A stretch of 64,000 nucleotides of DNA from the NCBI GenBank assembly GCA_034440615.1, contig JAOTOM010002642.1:48323-112322 (forward strand), read 5' to 3'. The translations under genes were made by a program, and so were the position numbers. The DNA is from Ashinkailepas kermadecensis (Eukaryota > Arthropoda > Thecostraca > Neolepadidae). Positions 43,695 through 55,438 of the stretch are shown here, piece by piece. The notes under the pieces were generated by a model that saw only the letters and a program-made list of their open reading frames with translations, was not told the origin of the DNA and ran no database searches. Numbering within the stretch: position 1 is the stretch's first letter; each line of letters begins with the position of its first letter.

Positions 43695-44022
43695 CCACCA
43701 GAAGCTATGTACACCCAGCAATGCAGTCTCTGAAATATATGCACACTCAGCAATACAGTCTCCGAACAATAAGTACATCCAGGATTGCAGTCATCAAGCT
43801 ATATCAACAACTAGCATTGTAGTTCTCAGATATCTCTCCATTCATTATTGCAGTCATTGCGATGAATACACAACCAGCATTCCAGTCTCCGAGCTATACG
43901 CGCGTTCAGCAATTCAGTCACCGAGGTAAATGCACATTCAGCATTACAGTCCCTAAGCTATAGGCACATGCAGCATTGCAGTTTCCGAACTATATTCAAA
44001 TCCAGCATTACAGTCTCCCAGT
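43695..44022. repeat. Degenerate minisatellite of about 34 bp
   Basis: Units carry (C)AGCA(A/T)T(A/G)CAGTC, TC(C)GA and a CTATA(T)GCACA block, for example near 43720, 43752, 43785, 43885, 43920, 43950 and 43985. Spacing varies a little and the units are diverged. Confidence 0.65.
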
Positions 44023-44504
44023 GATCACATCTGGAATTACCGAGACTGAACTGTACGCATTCATGCAAGTGAATGTTGCATTTCGATACAAGGATTTTGG
44101 GAAATCTTGGTCGGCTCGAATTTTGAAGAGCGCTGAGCCTCTTCACCACGTCACGATAATGTCCATTTGAGGAGGTCCTAACTAGGTATTTTTGCGTTTC
44201 ACATCTCCATGTATTAGAACCATGTATGCATACCACATATATGAAGCTTTTTCCTGGTATACACGTACAACTGACATTTTCTCGGGAAGTATTTTTTAAT
44301 GTACAGTTTTTCCATGGCTATCATGGTACACATGTGGCAACTGGATCTGTGTTTGAAAAAATAATTATGAGTTTTTAACCGGCCCCGCCATTCCGGCCAG
44401 ATCTTCACACGCCCTCTCTTATATGGTTAAATATGGTTAGCCTCATACAAAGTGCTCACCTTAATATTGTAAGTCGCGAAGAGCGCAACTGGTTCTTTTT
44501 TATT

Positions 44505-44825
44505 TTTCAAAGTTTAAAAGTTCATCTGGCGCGTTTTATTGCAACTCTCAAGATAAGTAAATGGCTGAAAATTTATTCAAACCACTTTACCCGTGAAAGC
44601 GTGATGACTGGTTTATCTTTTTGGAGGTGACCTCACTTGGCCGTAACTAACTGGGTGACCATGGATGATCTGACCTAAAAATGGTCACGCGTACAAAATT
44701 GATGTGGAAAAAGGTGTGCCAAGTTTCTATGCGCTGCCAAGCGCAGTTTTTCTTCTATCCGTGGAAAATCTTAGAGGAGCGTAAAATGACCTCCCCGAGA
44801 CGTCGCTGGTTAAGATGTGTTCGGT
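44505..44825 (+). repeat. Dispersed repeat, copy 2
   Basis: Partner of 9465-9785, in the same orientation: AAAGCGTGATGACTGGTTT, TTTTTGGAGGTGACC, AAAATTGATGTGG, AAGGTGTGCC, GCTGCCAAGCGC and GGTTAA. Followed at once by TTAGG-type sequence (44818-44915). Confidence 0.6.
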
Positions 44826-45538
44826 TAGGTTACGTTAGGTTACGTTAACATGAGTGGGGATTCAGCGTCGATTTGGATCCGATAACTTAGGTTAGGTTAG
44901 GTTACGTTGGGTTAGAAGGTCCAGATAGAGCTGTGATGACGGCCGCTCCAGTGGTGCCAGTTGCTTCGCCATTTGATGATACTGGTCCAACAAACAGAAA
45001 GAAATATAATAATTTGCAGAATGCGGCGCGATGGGCATAGCTGGTCAGACATGTTGCTAGTTTTTCCCTGCCCCAAAATCTTCCACTTATCTTTCCGCAC
45101 TGGTATTAACACCTCGTTTTCACAAAGTATGACGGGGTTGAAAAAGCGCAACAATTTGAACCCCAACCTTATCATGAACACACTCCATATTAAAAATTCC
45201 CGGAACGTATCGGATAGCATAAAGAAACCATTGTATCCATGCAGATGCGCACATATTTTTACTCCATGTAATACAATTCATGCCTTCCTAAGGGATGTGT
45301 TAATCTCCATCTACTCTCCGTAATATGCATTCTTTTGTTGGCTGTGCGGCAGCTAAATGGTATGATTTCTTTCTGGTCTTTACCGGACGGTTGGACATTG
45401 ATTGCAGGATTGCAGGATTGCAGGTGCAGGATTAAGTCTGTGTGTAAACCCCGAGTGTAGGCTCCGAGGGTAGGCTCCGTAGTGTAGGTTCCGTATGACC
45501 TCAGTGTTTGCATTTGAGCAACAACACATTCGGTAGTC
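44826..45538. other. No recognised gene
   Basis: Starts with TTAGGTTACGTTAGG repeats (to 44915). GATTGCAG repeats lie at 45398-45430 and GTAGGCTCCG repeats at 45455-45495. Short open frames on both strands are not recognised. Confidence 0.4.
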
Positions 45539-45539
45539 G

Positions 45540-45830
45540 GCCAGATCACTACCGAACAGCGCAGAACCCACGACCTCGCGCCACCGCGACCCGGGCCCGA
45601 CCACGGCTCCGCCGCGAAGACGACCCGAGGCCACTACCGGATGGCCCCGGCCGCCCCGCCGCAGAGGCACACTCAGCGGTAGCACACGCCCACAACACGC
45701 GGCGCCCGCCGCACCGCCGGCCCCGCCCACGCCGCTGCTGTCCCCGTGCCCGCACGCCCGGTCACCACGCCGCGCACCGCCGGGCACGGGCGGAGGCAGG
45801 CACTCCGCAGACTCCTTACACAAACGTCAC
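45540..45830. other. Very GC-rich block
   Basis: A CpG-rich stretch sharply distinct from its flanks (CGCGCCACCGCGACCC, GCGGCGCCCGCCGC). It encodes only Ala/Gly/Arg-rich frames on both strands. It could be a CpG island, a decayed ORF1 of the flanking element, or contaminant-like insertion; none can be shown. Confidence 0.5.
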
Positions 45831-47105
45831 ATGGCAGGTCGAAACGGTTAAAAGTAAGAATAATGTTGTTAGCTGAAAACACTGTGGTGCCCTTCCGCAC
45901 CTGGATGCGTCTGGCATCTATCACTCCATCGTTGTCGCTATCGTTAGCAGTATCGTATTCCTTGAGTCCGTCCACAATGTCTTCGTCGCTAACATCCTGA
46001 AGGTCATAGCAATTATAATGCCATTATCAGAGTTTTTGGTCTTATGTATCACTGAAGAGGGGATAGTTAAGTCGCGTCTTCCGTCACGGTCTCTGATAGT
46101 GTACGCATACTCCGCAGCTTCCAACACCCTTTTCGCCTGCTCTCCGCGTCCGAACTCCACCTCACGTGCACCGTCCCTCAACCAACACTCACACCTCAGA
46201 ATTGTACCAAATCGGTCGCAGCCATCCCGCAGCTGAAAGGCGACAAGCTCGAATGTTGCCTTGATCCCTGTGAGGTTTTGAGTGCGAGAATAAGGGGAAT
46301 ATTGGGTTCCGCTTGACTGTTTTGTTGGCTGTTCAGACGCCGAACCACCTGAAGGGGTCAGACCGTCTGGCTCCTTCTAGAGGGGCCAAGAGTTGATTAT
46401 TTTTGTTGGTTTTGGTGTGCCATTACTGTGTATTTTGTATCCAGCTCATCGTGGTATACCACCACGTAGGGGCCCTACTGGGGGGACGACTGTATCCCAC
46501 AATCGGGAGGGCGCCAGGCACCCGAGGAGCTATACGGGGCAGGCGGTACCATCACCCGGCCGGGAGAGAGAGACTCACTACCCCGACCGGTATCCAGCGC
46601 CGCCCACCCCTTGACCCCTGCCAGCCAGGCCAGGGGACGCTGGGCCGGGCCCAGACCCTCGGCCTCAGGTGGCATGTCGCTTGGCCCGTATGGGGCCCTA
46701 CGGACCCGCCCGCCCCCCCGGGATATCGGCACCAAAGAGGCGTGTTTTTCCTCTGGCGCAAATACCACCGTACGACGTAGGACCTCAACCTCCAGGTCTC
46801 CGTCAACCGCGAGGGGCGGGCAGAGGGCGCGCGACTACCCGCGACTACGAGCGACTGCCCTCCAGTCCTGGAGGGCAGGACCGGGAAAGTTGCCCTACCT
46901 GCTCATGGTAGGAAGAGTTGGTCTTGCAGGGCCAGGTGAAGGACATGGATGTTGATATGGGATGAAATTGGAATGGGAGCGTATTGATGGAAGTTCGAGT
47001 GGGGCACTATAGTCTGGGACCTCACCAGTGGACAAGGCCGTCGGATCATTGGGACACGCAGTCCCCCCCCCCATCCGCACAGAAAGGCGGTGCCTCGTCG
47101 AGGGG
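45540..47105 (-). mobile_element. Family-2 non-LTR element, copy ii (5' part, decayed)
   Basis: The minus strand carries the 5' UTR (47105-46390) and ORF1 remnants: VEFGRGEQAKRVLEAAEYAY (46155-46095), then IQVRKGTTVFSANNIILTFN (about 45900), matching copy i. Beyond NRFDLPCDV the match fades into a very GC-rich block (45540-45830) that may be decayed ORF1 or foreign DNA. No ORF2 and no 3' stem-loop are seen, so the element is 3'-truncated or rearranged. Confidence 0.7.
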
Positions 47106-47670
47106 GATTTTCCCTGACGAAGGGGCGCCAATTACCATGGGGCGCATGCCTTCAGTGCCACCCCTGTATCCGCCCTGGCCTCAAAGTCCTTTTGCAGTGG
47201 TATTCCTCCAAAGAAACGACTCGCCCTTCAGACAAGTGCCCCATGACAATTTCTACTGGTTTGTACATCCTCGTCTTTTGTCCGTGGCTGCAGCATATTG
47301 CGTGTACATCACCCGATGCCCAGCATTAATCCTACATATTCTTAGCCACATGTGTGATAAAATACATTATTCTATATTATCTGTGACTTGTAACGACTAT
47401 TTTGCCGACTTCGCATGCACGTATCTACTTGGGAAGTGGCGACACATACGTATATCACCATGTATGATATATAGGGCATATAAGACGGAGAGACATCAGA
47501 AAGAGAAACTGCTTAGAACAGCTACAGAGCTTAGAACATAAAAATGGTACAGAAGCAGCAAGATATTATACATGCATTGCAATGCATGTACACGATCAAG
47601 TAAAACCATCCTAATTCCGTGATATGAGCGAATCAGACAGACATTTGAGTGGTGCACATTTGATGTATTG
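47106..47670. other. No confidently recognised gene
   Basis: A plus-strand frame stays open from 46984 through the element end to 47541, but its first part is retroelement UTR, so it is not a gene as it stands. Nothing else recognised. Confidence 0.3.
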
Positions 47671-47678
47671 TACTGTAC

Positions 47679-48493
47679 GTGCCTGCTGTTATTCCTGCCT
47701 CCTCGCTCGCAGAAACCACGATTGCTCACATGTGGTCAGGTTTTGTTCCCAGCATTGCTTTTTCCCATGACCATGTGTACGCGCTTCTTTTCCTGGATAG
47801 TTTTGTTGTATCACACCCTCAGTACGACTTCAAGATTGATATTCCACGTAGAAAGGGTGTGGCTGTGATAATACAGACAGCAAGTGTGCATCTACAATAT
47901 TTTCGTTTGACGTTGGTGACGAGGGGCCCAATTCAATATCGACATTTGTTCGACGACTTGAGCTTAGAGACGTTACGAGACATGGATAGAGATCCCCTTT
48001 ACATAGCTCACAACGGCTGCTTCATTCCACACCATGTATAATCCGTTCTAGCAGGGCACTGGTACTGGTAACTGGATTGAGGTTACCGGGGTGTAATATG
48101 ATCGGCTACAGGGACGTGATGTGGTCACACACATGCATTTGTACACCTTGGTGTTGTAGTCTGGATGTTGGTGGGAGACCGTGGCAGATGGCAAATGACG
48201 GTGTCGTTTCTAAATACTTGTGTTATGTGTTGTGCGTTACGTGTCATCAGATTATTAAAGGCAGATGGGTGATATTATTTTCTTCATCAGTGAATTTTGC
48301 AACAGCCATCACACATTCGTATTTTCATGACAAGTCACTAGAATGTGAAGGGCAGAAAGGGTCTGATTTGATTATATTGCCAGATATAACAACGCTTAGC
48401 ACGTGTTCGTGCACAGACGATTCTCAGGTAGCGTTTCCCTTACGAGTTTACACCGACTGTAAACAGTCGGTGACCTTGTCCTTGACCTTGTAA
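47679..48493 (+). pseudogene. Unrecognised protein-coding candidate with one frame change
   Basis: Two plus-strand open frames abut: 47679-48041 (contains DIPRRKGVAVIIQTASVHLQ and LFDDLSLETLRDMDRDPLYI) and a second frame that is open from about 48005 to 48493 (contains GLRLPGCNMIGYRDVMW, VSKYLCYVLCVTCHQIIKGR and CEGQKGSDLIILPD). Together they give about 270 codons with one change of frame at about 48030. Composition looks protein-like rather than repeat-derived. I do not recognise the family. No clear ATG opens the first frame and no splice sites were assigned, so it could be an exon pair, a decayed gene or chance. Confidence 0.3.
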
Positions 48494-49107
48494 AAAACCT
48501 TGTTGGTCGGACAAGGTGAGAGAGCGGTCCGAGCGAATGCAGTGATATAAATGATAAAGCCCACTTGGTCTGGCTCGCTTTGACTTTGAGGATATTGAAA
48601 CGTAGTTTGTATGAACATACTGCTGTATATATAAATATACTGATATGTATAAATATAGATATAAAAAATTGCATAACCTCGTAAGGCCGTACAGTAAAGT
48701 TTGCTCCGTACGGTTTCCGCCTCCGCCGTGAGCCTGCCTGAGTGGAGAACTACCAGCGCCGGCCAGACACGTTCATCTCAACAGTGTTGGACGATGCCGC
48801 TCCGGCCGGTCGTCCAATACGGCCGATGTCCGCGGCTAACAGCGGAGAAGCACGTGACTGCCGCCGCGACGGACCCACGTGAACCACCCCCGCCGGCCAG
48901 ACGGAGTCGGACGGCCGAGCGACGCGGAACCGCCGGTGACTGCTGCGTGTGTCCGGGCTGACTGTTTGGGTGACGCTTTTATTTTCGGCTCTTAGAATCA
49001 CTTTGGCTGGCGGTTGTATCGGAGGACATTTTGCCTGGACGCTGAGCCTGTGTGGCGAAGAGTTGCTGTCTGCCTGTCGATTATGTCATGAACATTTAGT
49101 TTGCTTG

Positions 49108-49108
<1 letters not shown>
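48494..49108. other. Unassigned, with a hairpin and a GC-rich patch
   Basis: ACCGACTGTAAACAGTCGGT (48454-48473) is a perfect hairpin just to the left. 48700-48960 is GC-rich with several CACGTG/CGGCCGG words and no recognised coding content. CCGTACGG-type palindromes occur at 48700-48715. Confidence 0.4.

Positions 49109-49180
<72 letters not shown>
49109..49180. repeat. (TA)n microsatellite
   Basis: About 35 uninterrupted TA units. It borders the truncated 3' side of the family-2 copy iii. Confidence 0.95.
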
Positions 49181-49187
<7 letters not shown>

Positions 49188-49204
49188 AGCGGTTATCTGA
49201 ACTC

Positions 49205-49740
49205 TGGTGATCATCGCGGTGCGAAGTACGAACTAGACTCTACACCGGGCAAAGAAGACGTCTTCGTTACAATATATTGAACTCGGCCTCTTTTCAGGTG
49301 ATATTGGTATGAGATGAACTGACGTGAATAAGGTGCGTTAGGTAGATTTGCACGCCCACGGCTAGTAATCATGGTTGAGTCCCAAAGAGAGTGGTGAGCA
49401 TTAAAATCGCCACACAATCACCGGTGGGGTGAGCTGAGGCCCAGTTTCGGATAGCTCTGCAAGTGGAAACGGTCCGCCCGGCGGTAGGTATCGGCTGCAT
49501 ATTGTAATAGCACGGTGGTCTATTTTCACACGAACAGCGACACCTTGAATATTTGAGGAGAGAAGTACATGTGTAAATGCTACAGAATTGTGCACGGCAA
49601 TGAGCACACCGCCATGAGCCACCGTGCGAGGAGTAATATCCCTACGCAACACCGAGTAGTTTTTAGTCCACGGTCGCGCCCACAAAATCAAACATCTCCG
49701 GCTGTGAAACCGGGAGCAGAGTAATGTTAGCTTATACCGG
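49205..49740 (-). pseudogene. Endonuclease fragment of family-2 ORF2 (minus)
   Basis: Shows WARPWTKNYSVLRRDITPRT, AHGGVLIAVHNSVAF, HRAITICSRYLPPGGPF and, after a frame change, CGDFNAHHSLWDSTM. These are the middle motifs of I-like endonucleases. Both ends are truncated. Confidence 0.8.
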
Positions 49741-49794
49741 GTGTGGAATCATTTTAGCAGAATTTATTGTATTCCCTTTTAAACTACAATTTTA

Positions 49795-50560
49795 ATGCCC
49801 CATTTACATGGCATTTTACAGTGGAACTGTAGAGAGCTTCGAACTGGACTGCTGGACCTCCAGCATGTCATCAGTAATTACATTCCAGCTGCAATCTGCC
49901 TCCAAGAGACGAAGTTAGCACCATATGCTCGTTGTACCATCAAAGGGTATTTTCCGAAACGATGTCGTGTCTGACACTGTGGCTTGCGGTGGTGTCCTCA
50001 TTGCTGTGCACCACAACCTACCTGCACATGCAATAAGTTTGCAAACTCAGCTTCAGGCTGTTGCCGCCCGTATAAGCATGAACAAACGAGCAATGACAAT
50101 TTGTTCTGTGTACTTGCCGCCTTGATGCGCTCTTCCCGCCACAGATCTCCGTCTCTTAATGCTGGAACTCCCTCCCCCAGTTTTACTGTTGGGATATTTT
50201 AATTCGCATCGCACCGTATGGGGATGTCTCGCCACCAACACACGTGGCCGCCTTTTAGAATATTCCATTCACGATGAAGATCTCTGCCTTTTAAACACAG
50301 GACCTCCGACACATGTTGCTCTTCCATCCGGAAGTAAGTCTGTTTTAGACCTAAGTATGTGCAGCCCCCAGATGGCCCAATATTTTACTTGGTCGGTAGC
50401 CGACGACCCATTAGGCAGTGGCCATTTCCCAGTATGGTTGGCCTATCAAGATGGTGTAGTTCTTGGGCCAAGACCAAGGCGATGGAATTTTAAAAAGGCT
50501 AAGTGATGTGAGTTCGAAAATAAACTGGAGGCGGGATTTTCTTCCAGCCCCCAGAGCCTG
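49795..50560 (+). pseudogene. Endonuclease fragment of I-like ORF2 (plus, inverted)
   Basis: The plus strand opens with ILQWNCRELRTGLLDLQ and ICLQETKLAPYARCTIKGYF (start of ORF2 endonuclease), then ACGGVLIAVHHNLPAHA, MTICSVYLPP, LLLGYFNSHRTVWG (Asp of GDFN changed to Tyr), LLNTGPPTHVALPSGSKSVL and PRPRRWNFKKAK followed by a stop. It overlaps in content with the minus-strand fragment next to it but differs in sequence, so it is from another copy. Confidence 0.8.
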
Positions 50561-50599
50561 CCCGTATCCATGGAAGATTTTCCGCCGCCTGGCGGCGAT

Positions 50600-52323
50600 G
50601 GTGTCCAAGGGGACAGTCGCTTGCGTCCAGTCACAGGGGGAGTAGCAGAGTGTGGCGCTGTTTCAACAACACGGGGTGGTATGGGAGGTGGGCCCATCAC
50701 TTTCCCCGTCTCTGGAGTTGACTGATTGACACGGTAAGCTGGTGGAGGTGGGGGTGTCGAATTTGGGGGAATGGCCTACACGTGCGCTTGGCGAGGGGTC
50801 TCTGGACCCAGACCGAGCTGCCCGGCCAGACGCCCCCATGTCGGGAGCTCTCGGATGGACCTGGGTAGTAGGTCCAGGTCGAGTCGCCGAGGGTGCCATC
50901 ACTGGAACTCGACGGGGGGTCGTACCGGACTCTCTCGTGGTAACTGGTGGGGTTGGGGGAACAGGAGTGGCTTCGGGAAGATCCAAGTTTGGAAGTGGTA
51001 GGGCATGTGGAAGGTGAGGGGAGGCTGGAGGCTGGCGGGGTGGACGGGTAGAAGTGATTTCGGAAGGTTCAGGGATGGATTGGGTGATTGCGGTGCCAGT
51101 GGATGTTGAGGGCAAGGATTGCAGGTTGGCGTTGGAGGGCTTGCCGGGCCTCTTGGTCCGCTGGACAAGAGTCCACTCCTCCGGAGCTCGTTCTGCGGCT
51201 GGCTTCGGAACAGTCGCTTGAGGGGTCCGTGGTGGCGAAGCATCGCGTTCTGCGTACTCGGAAGGGGGTGCAAGCTGTGATCGTCTCGTCGGGGAGGGGA
51301 CAAGTACGCCTAGGGAGCGAAGAAGAGCACTCAACTGTGCGATCAGATGTTCAGTGTTGTGTGTCGGAGCCTGTTGTTGGACTGATGTAGTATTTTTTAC
51401 TTTCGAGGTGTACGATGCTTTAGGGTGATATTTTTCATATATCTCCCGCGCTTCGCGGAAAGCAACTTTTTGTAAGTACTTGATGGAAATAATTTCTTTT
51501 TCTTTCGAGTAGCTAGGACAGGTGCGGTCAAACGAAGTATGGGGATCCTGTCCTCTGCCACAGTTTACACAGAAGGGTATCTCGGTGGTACTGCTCGCCT
51601 GTATGTTCGGGAGATTCACACCTGCCACACACCACACCAGACCGGGTTCCGACAAAATTGGTTGGTGTGGCCATATCGTGGACACCTGAAGCAACGCATG
51701 GGGTTGGGGATGAAAGGTCGCACCTTAACACAAATGTAGCCCATCAGTATCTGAGAAGGCAAGTCCGTCATATTGAAAGTTAGAATGACCTTGTTCGTCG
51801 AAGTTAATTCTCCACCTCTTCTCTCCTTCATCTTCCTCGCAGCAGTCACTCCGAATTTCGACAGCCCATCCACCATCTCGTCCTCCGGTACGTCCCCTAA
51901 GGTTAAAGCAATTTAAAGCAATGTATCAGTCCTCTCGAAGTATTCTTTGTTATGTGGTTCAACTGTGATTTGAATTTTCACGTTGTGCGTTTCGTTTCCT
52001 TTGCGCACACTGTAAACTAGTTCGGAACTTCCTAACGCCTTTTCCGCCTGCCCCGGTACCGCAAACTCGAGTTCGAGTCCACCATCTGTCAACCTCTCGC
52101 ATCGAATAATATCTCCAAATCTATTACACGCGTTCCGTCTTTGAATGGGGGACAGGGATGCGAGTTCATTCGCTTGGGCGCGAAAAACTGACACTCGGGG
52201 CCTTGACGATGAGTTGTGCCAGATTCCTCCTGGGTTCAAAGCACACCGGCCCCCGGTAGGGGAGCGGTTATTCTGGCCACTGTGAGAGTGACCAAGAAGA
52301 GGTTTTTGGTTGTGGTTTGCCAT
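50600..52323 (-). pseudogene. Family-2 ORF1 (gag-like), copy iii, frameshifted
   Basis: N-terminal part 52323-51913 (RPRVSVFRAQANELASLSP, then RCERLTDGGLELEFAV), middle 51876-51616 (NKVILTFNMTDLPSQILMGY; knuckle CFRCPRYGHTNQFC), C-terminal part 51694-50663 (CVNCGRGQDPHTSFDRTC, KEKEIISIKYLQKVAFREAR, then a long Pro/Thr/Ser-rich tail with PEEWTLVQRTKRPGK). Two frame changes break it. It has the longest C-terminal tail of the three copies, so it shows what the intact protein looked like. Confidence 0.82.
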
Positions 52324-53062
52324 AAGGTATGTGTTTGTTTCGACTCCTTGGGCGCCCCACCACTTACGGGCCCAACGGGGGGGGGGGGACGCCTGGGCCC
52401 CGCGGACGGGAGGATGCCAGGCGCCCGAGGAGCTATACAGGACAGGCGGCGCCTTCGCCCGGCCGGGAGAGACTCACCACCCCGACCGGGATCTAGCACC
52501 GCCCACCCCTTGACCCCAGCCGGTCGAGCCGGCATACACTGGGAAGAATCCCAGGTCCCAGGCCCAAGGCGACCAGCCTCTTGCCAGCCACTTGGCCCGC
52601 GTGAGGCCCCGCGGAACCGCCCGCCCCTCCGGGATATCGGGACAAAAGAGATGTGTTGGTCCCCCGTCACAACTAGCGCCGTGCGACGGGGGACCTCAAC
52701 CTCCAGGACTAAGTCAGCCCCGGGGGCGGGCCGAGGGGGTGCGGCTACACCGATAAAACTGATCTGGAGGGCAGGACCCGGGAAATTGTCCTACCTGCTC
52801 ATGATAGGGAGAGTTGGTGTTGCATGGTCAGATGAAGGACATGGATATTGAGATGAGATGGGAATTGGAATGGGAGCATATGGATGGAAGGACGAGTGAG
52901 GCACTCTTCGTCTGACCTCTCCCCGGCTTCCTGGTGGTCTGGCCGCCGGTTCCTTGAGGCACGTGACCCCCCCACCACGAAAAGGTGGTGCCTCGTCTGG
53001 GGGGTGGGGGTCACGTGTCCTGGCCAGCAGGATGTGAAAGCTTGCTAAGCATGTTTCATTTT

Positions 53063-53390
<328 letters not shown>

Positions 53391-54328
53391 GACACTTCCA
53401 TCATCCTACACTGTCATGACAAACGGCGGCTGGTGGCGGCTGAGACAATTTATATCAGAGACACCACACCCAGCATCAACGCACAAAACAAGACTTTTGA
53501 ATGTATTATGGTATCCCATTAATTTCAGAATCCTAACCCATGAAGCGCCTAGAGACATAATGTTTGTGAAATGTGTGATAATTTTTATCGTGCATCTGCT
53601 TTGTGCTATCTGTGACTTGTGATTCGCTTAGTTAATTCTTGAAGATGATCAATGTTGATTGAAACGTCGAAAATATAAACATAATGTAACGAATCACGTA
53701 TTATATCAACCTATGAGTTACTTTTTGAAATATTTCCTTGTCTTCACAATTGCTTCCTTCGGTAACCTTTTGCATAATATCTCCAACGAACAACGGAGTC
53801 ATCCGAAAACTAGAAAATGCGCATAAAAAGAAGATAAACGCAGACGATGTCGCCTTTAACAATGTATATATCCCTGAAAACCTGCTTCCGAAATATTTCA
53901 ATATATATATTGCACGACACATCGTGGCTGAACATCTCTCACAAAGCATTGCCACCGGGGCATTATCGATGACATTGTTGTGGATGTCTTGGACACGACC
54001 CATCTAGAAAAACAAAACGATTTGAACAGAGATCAGTATTGAAAGTTACGAGCGAACCTAGCAACGATGGAATACTACCCTTTTTGGATATTAATTTAGA
54101 TGCAATCAATGCCAATTTAGAACATCGGTAGATGGTGAATATCACAACCGTAAGTCCATCACAACACCCACGCCAGCAAGCACCGCAAACCGCTGGCAAT
54201 TTACCGGGCGCGTTATAAAACCGGACTAGAATAGGACGGAAGTATCACATCTTCAGCGCCCCTCTCCTGTATGGGATTTGACATGTCTAACTAATTGCTG
54301 CTGGCAAACAAATGCTCTACTGCATGTA
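53391..54328 (+). other. Possible Penelope-like element remnant
   Basis: TTGAAGATGATC...GATTGAAACGTCG (53638-53672) resembles the GAAACGTCG signature seen near Penelope-like elements. At about 54035-54110 the plus strand reads VLKVTSEPSNDGILPFLDIN, like the TSExxxGxLPFLDV motif of Penelope-like reverse transcriptases. The rest is unreadable. No GIY-YIG domain is seen. Confidence 0.3.
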
Positions 54329-55438
54329 TTATACTTGAATGGTCTCGCCCCGGTGTCTTCTAATATGGTCAATCAAACTTCTTTTGCGAGCAAACGCATT
54401 GCCGCATTCCCCACACTTGTAAGGTTTCTCCCCGGTGTGTGTTCTAATATGTTTAGTCAAATTGATCCTCCTAGTAAACGTCCTGCCACATTCCTCGCAC
54501 ATGTAAGGTTTGACTCCTCTGTGTGCTCTCATATGTCTAGTCAATGTCGCCCTGTCAGCAAACGTACTGCTGCATTCCCCACAATTGTAAGGTCTCTCCC
54601 CGGTGTGTGTTCTCGTATGTCTAGTCAAATACGACCCGTCACCAAACGACTTGCCGCATTCCTCACACTTGTAAGGTCTCTCCCCGGTGTGTGTTCTCGT
54701 ATGTCTATTCAAATCAGCCCTCTCAGCAAACGACTTGGCGCATTCCTCACACTTGTAAGGTCTCTCTCCGGTGTGTGTTCTAAAATGTCTAGTCAAATGC
54801 GCCCTGTCAGCAAACGACTTCCCGCATTCCCCACACTTGTAAGGCTTCTCTCCGGTATGTGTTCTAATATGTCCAACCAAACTGTACTTGGCTGCAAACG
54901 TTCTGCCACATGTCTCACACTTGTAAGGTTTCTCTCCTGTATGAGTTCTAATATGCCCATTCAAATCCTTTTTTTGAGCAAATGTACTGCCGCATTCCTC
55001 ACACTTGTAAGGCCTCTCCCCGGTGTGTGTTCTCCTATGTCTAGTCAAATCGTTTTTTCCAGCAAATGTCCTGCCGCATTCCCCACACTTGTAAGGCCTC
55101 TCCCCAGTGTGTGTTCTCCTATGTCTAGTCAAATGCACCCTGTCAGCAAACGACTTGCCGCATTCCTCACACTTGTAAGGTCTCTCCCCGGTGTGTCTTA
55201 TAATATGGACAATCAAACTTCTTTTGATAGCAAACGCTTTGCCGCATTCCCCACACTTGTAAGGTCTCTCCCCGGTGTGTGTTCTAAGATGTATAATCAA
55301 ATTGTATTTGGCTGCAAACGTCCTGACACATGTCTCACACTTGTAAGGCTTCTCTCCGGTGTGTGTTTTCATATGCCCAGTCAAATTTTTTTTGACAGCA
55401 AACGTCCTGCCGCCACTTGTAGTTTCTCCGTTTGTTCT
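54329..55438 (-). pseudogene. Zinc-finger array downstream of in-frame stop (copy B)
   Basis: The same reading frame continues past a TAG and codes for a decayed finger remnant (SGGRTFAVKKNLTGHMKTH) and then twelve complete C2H2 fingers of the C-x2-C-x12-H-x3-H type, each joined by TGE(R/K)PY linkers, the last being CGECGNAFARKRSLIDHIRRH before GETIQV and a stop. Such tandem arrays bind DNA sequence-specifically. Finger helix residues differ between units (for example DRVHL, GKNDL, QKKDL, ERADL, GDGSY). With no frame damage over 350 codons the stop may be recent, a sequencing error or allele-specific. Confidence 0.8.

Larger units (their letters stand above)
49205..53003 (-). mobile_element. 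Family-2 non-LTR element, copy iii, with inverted segment
   Basis: Minus strand: 5' UTR (53003-52320), ORF1 in three frames (52323-50600), then a plus-strand endonuclease piece (49795-50560), then a minus-strand endonuclease piece (49740-49205), ending at a TA microsatellite. Reverse transcriptase, RNase H and the 3' stem-loop are missing. The 5' end has an extra inverted repeat (CACGTGACCCCCCC against GGGGGTCACGTG). Confidence 0.75.

Noticed and set aside
45380..45823. 147-codon Gly/Ala/Arg-rich minus frame
   Set aside because: High GC removes stops; no recognisable domain and the other frames are equally open.
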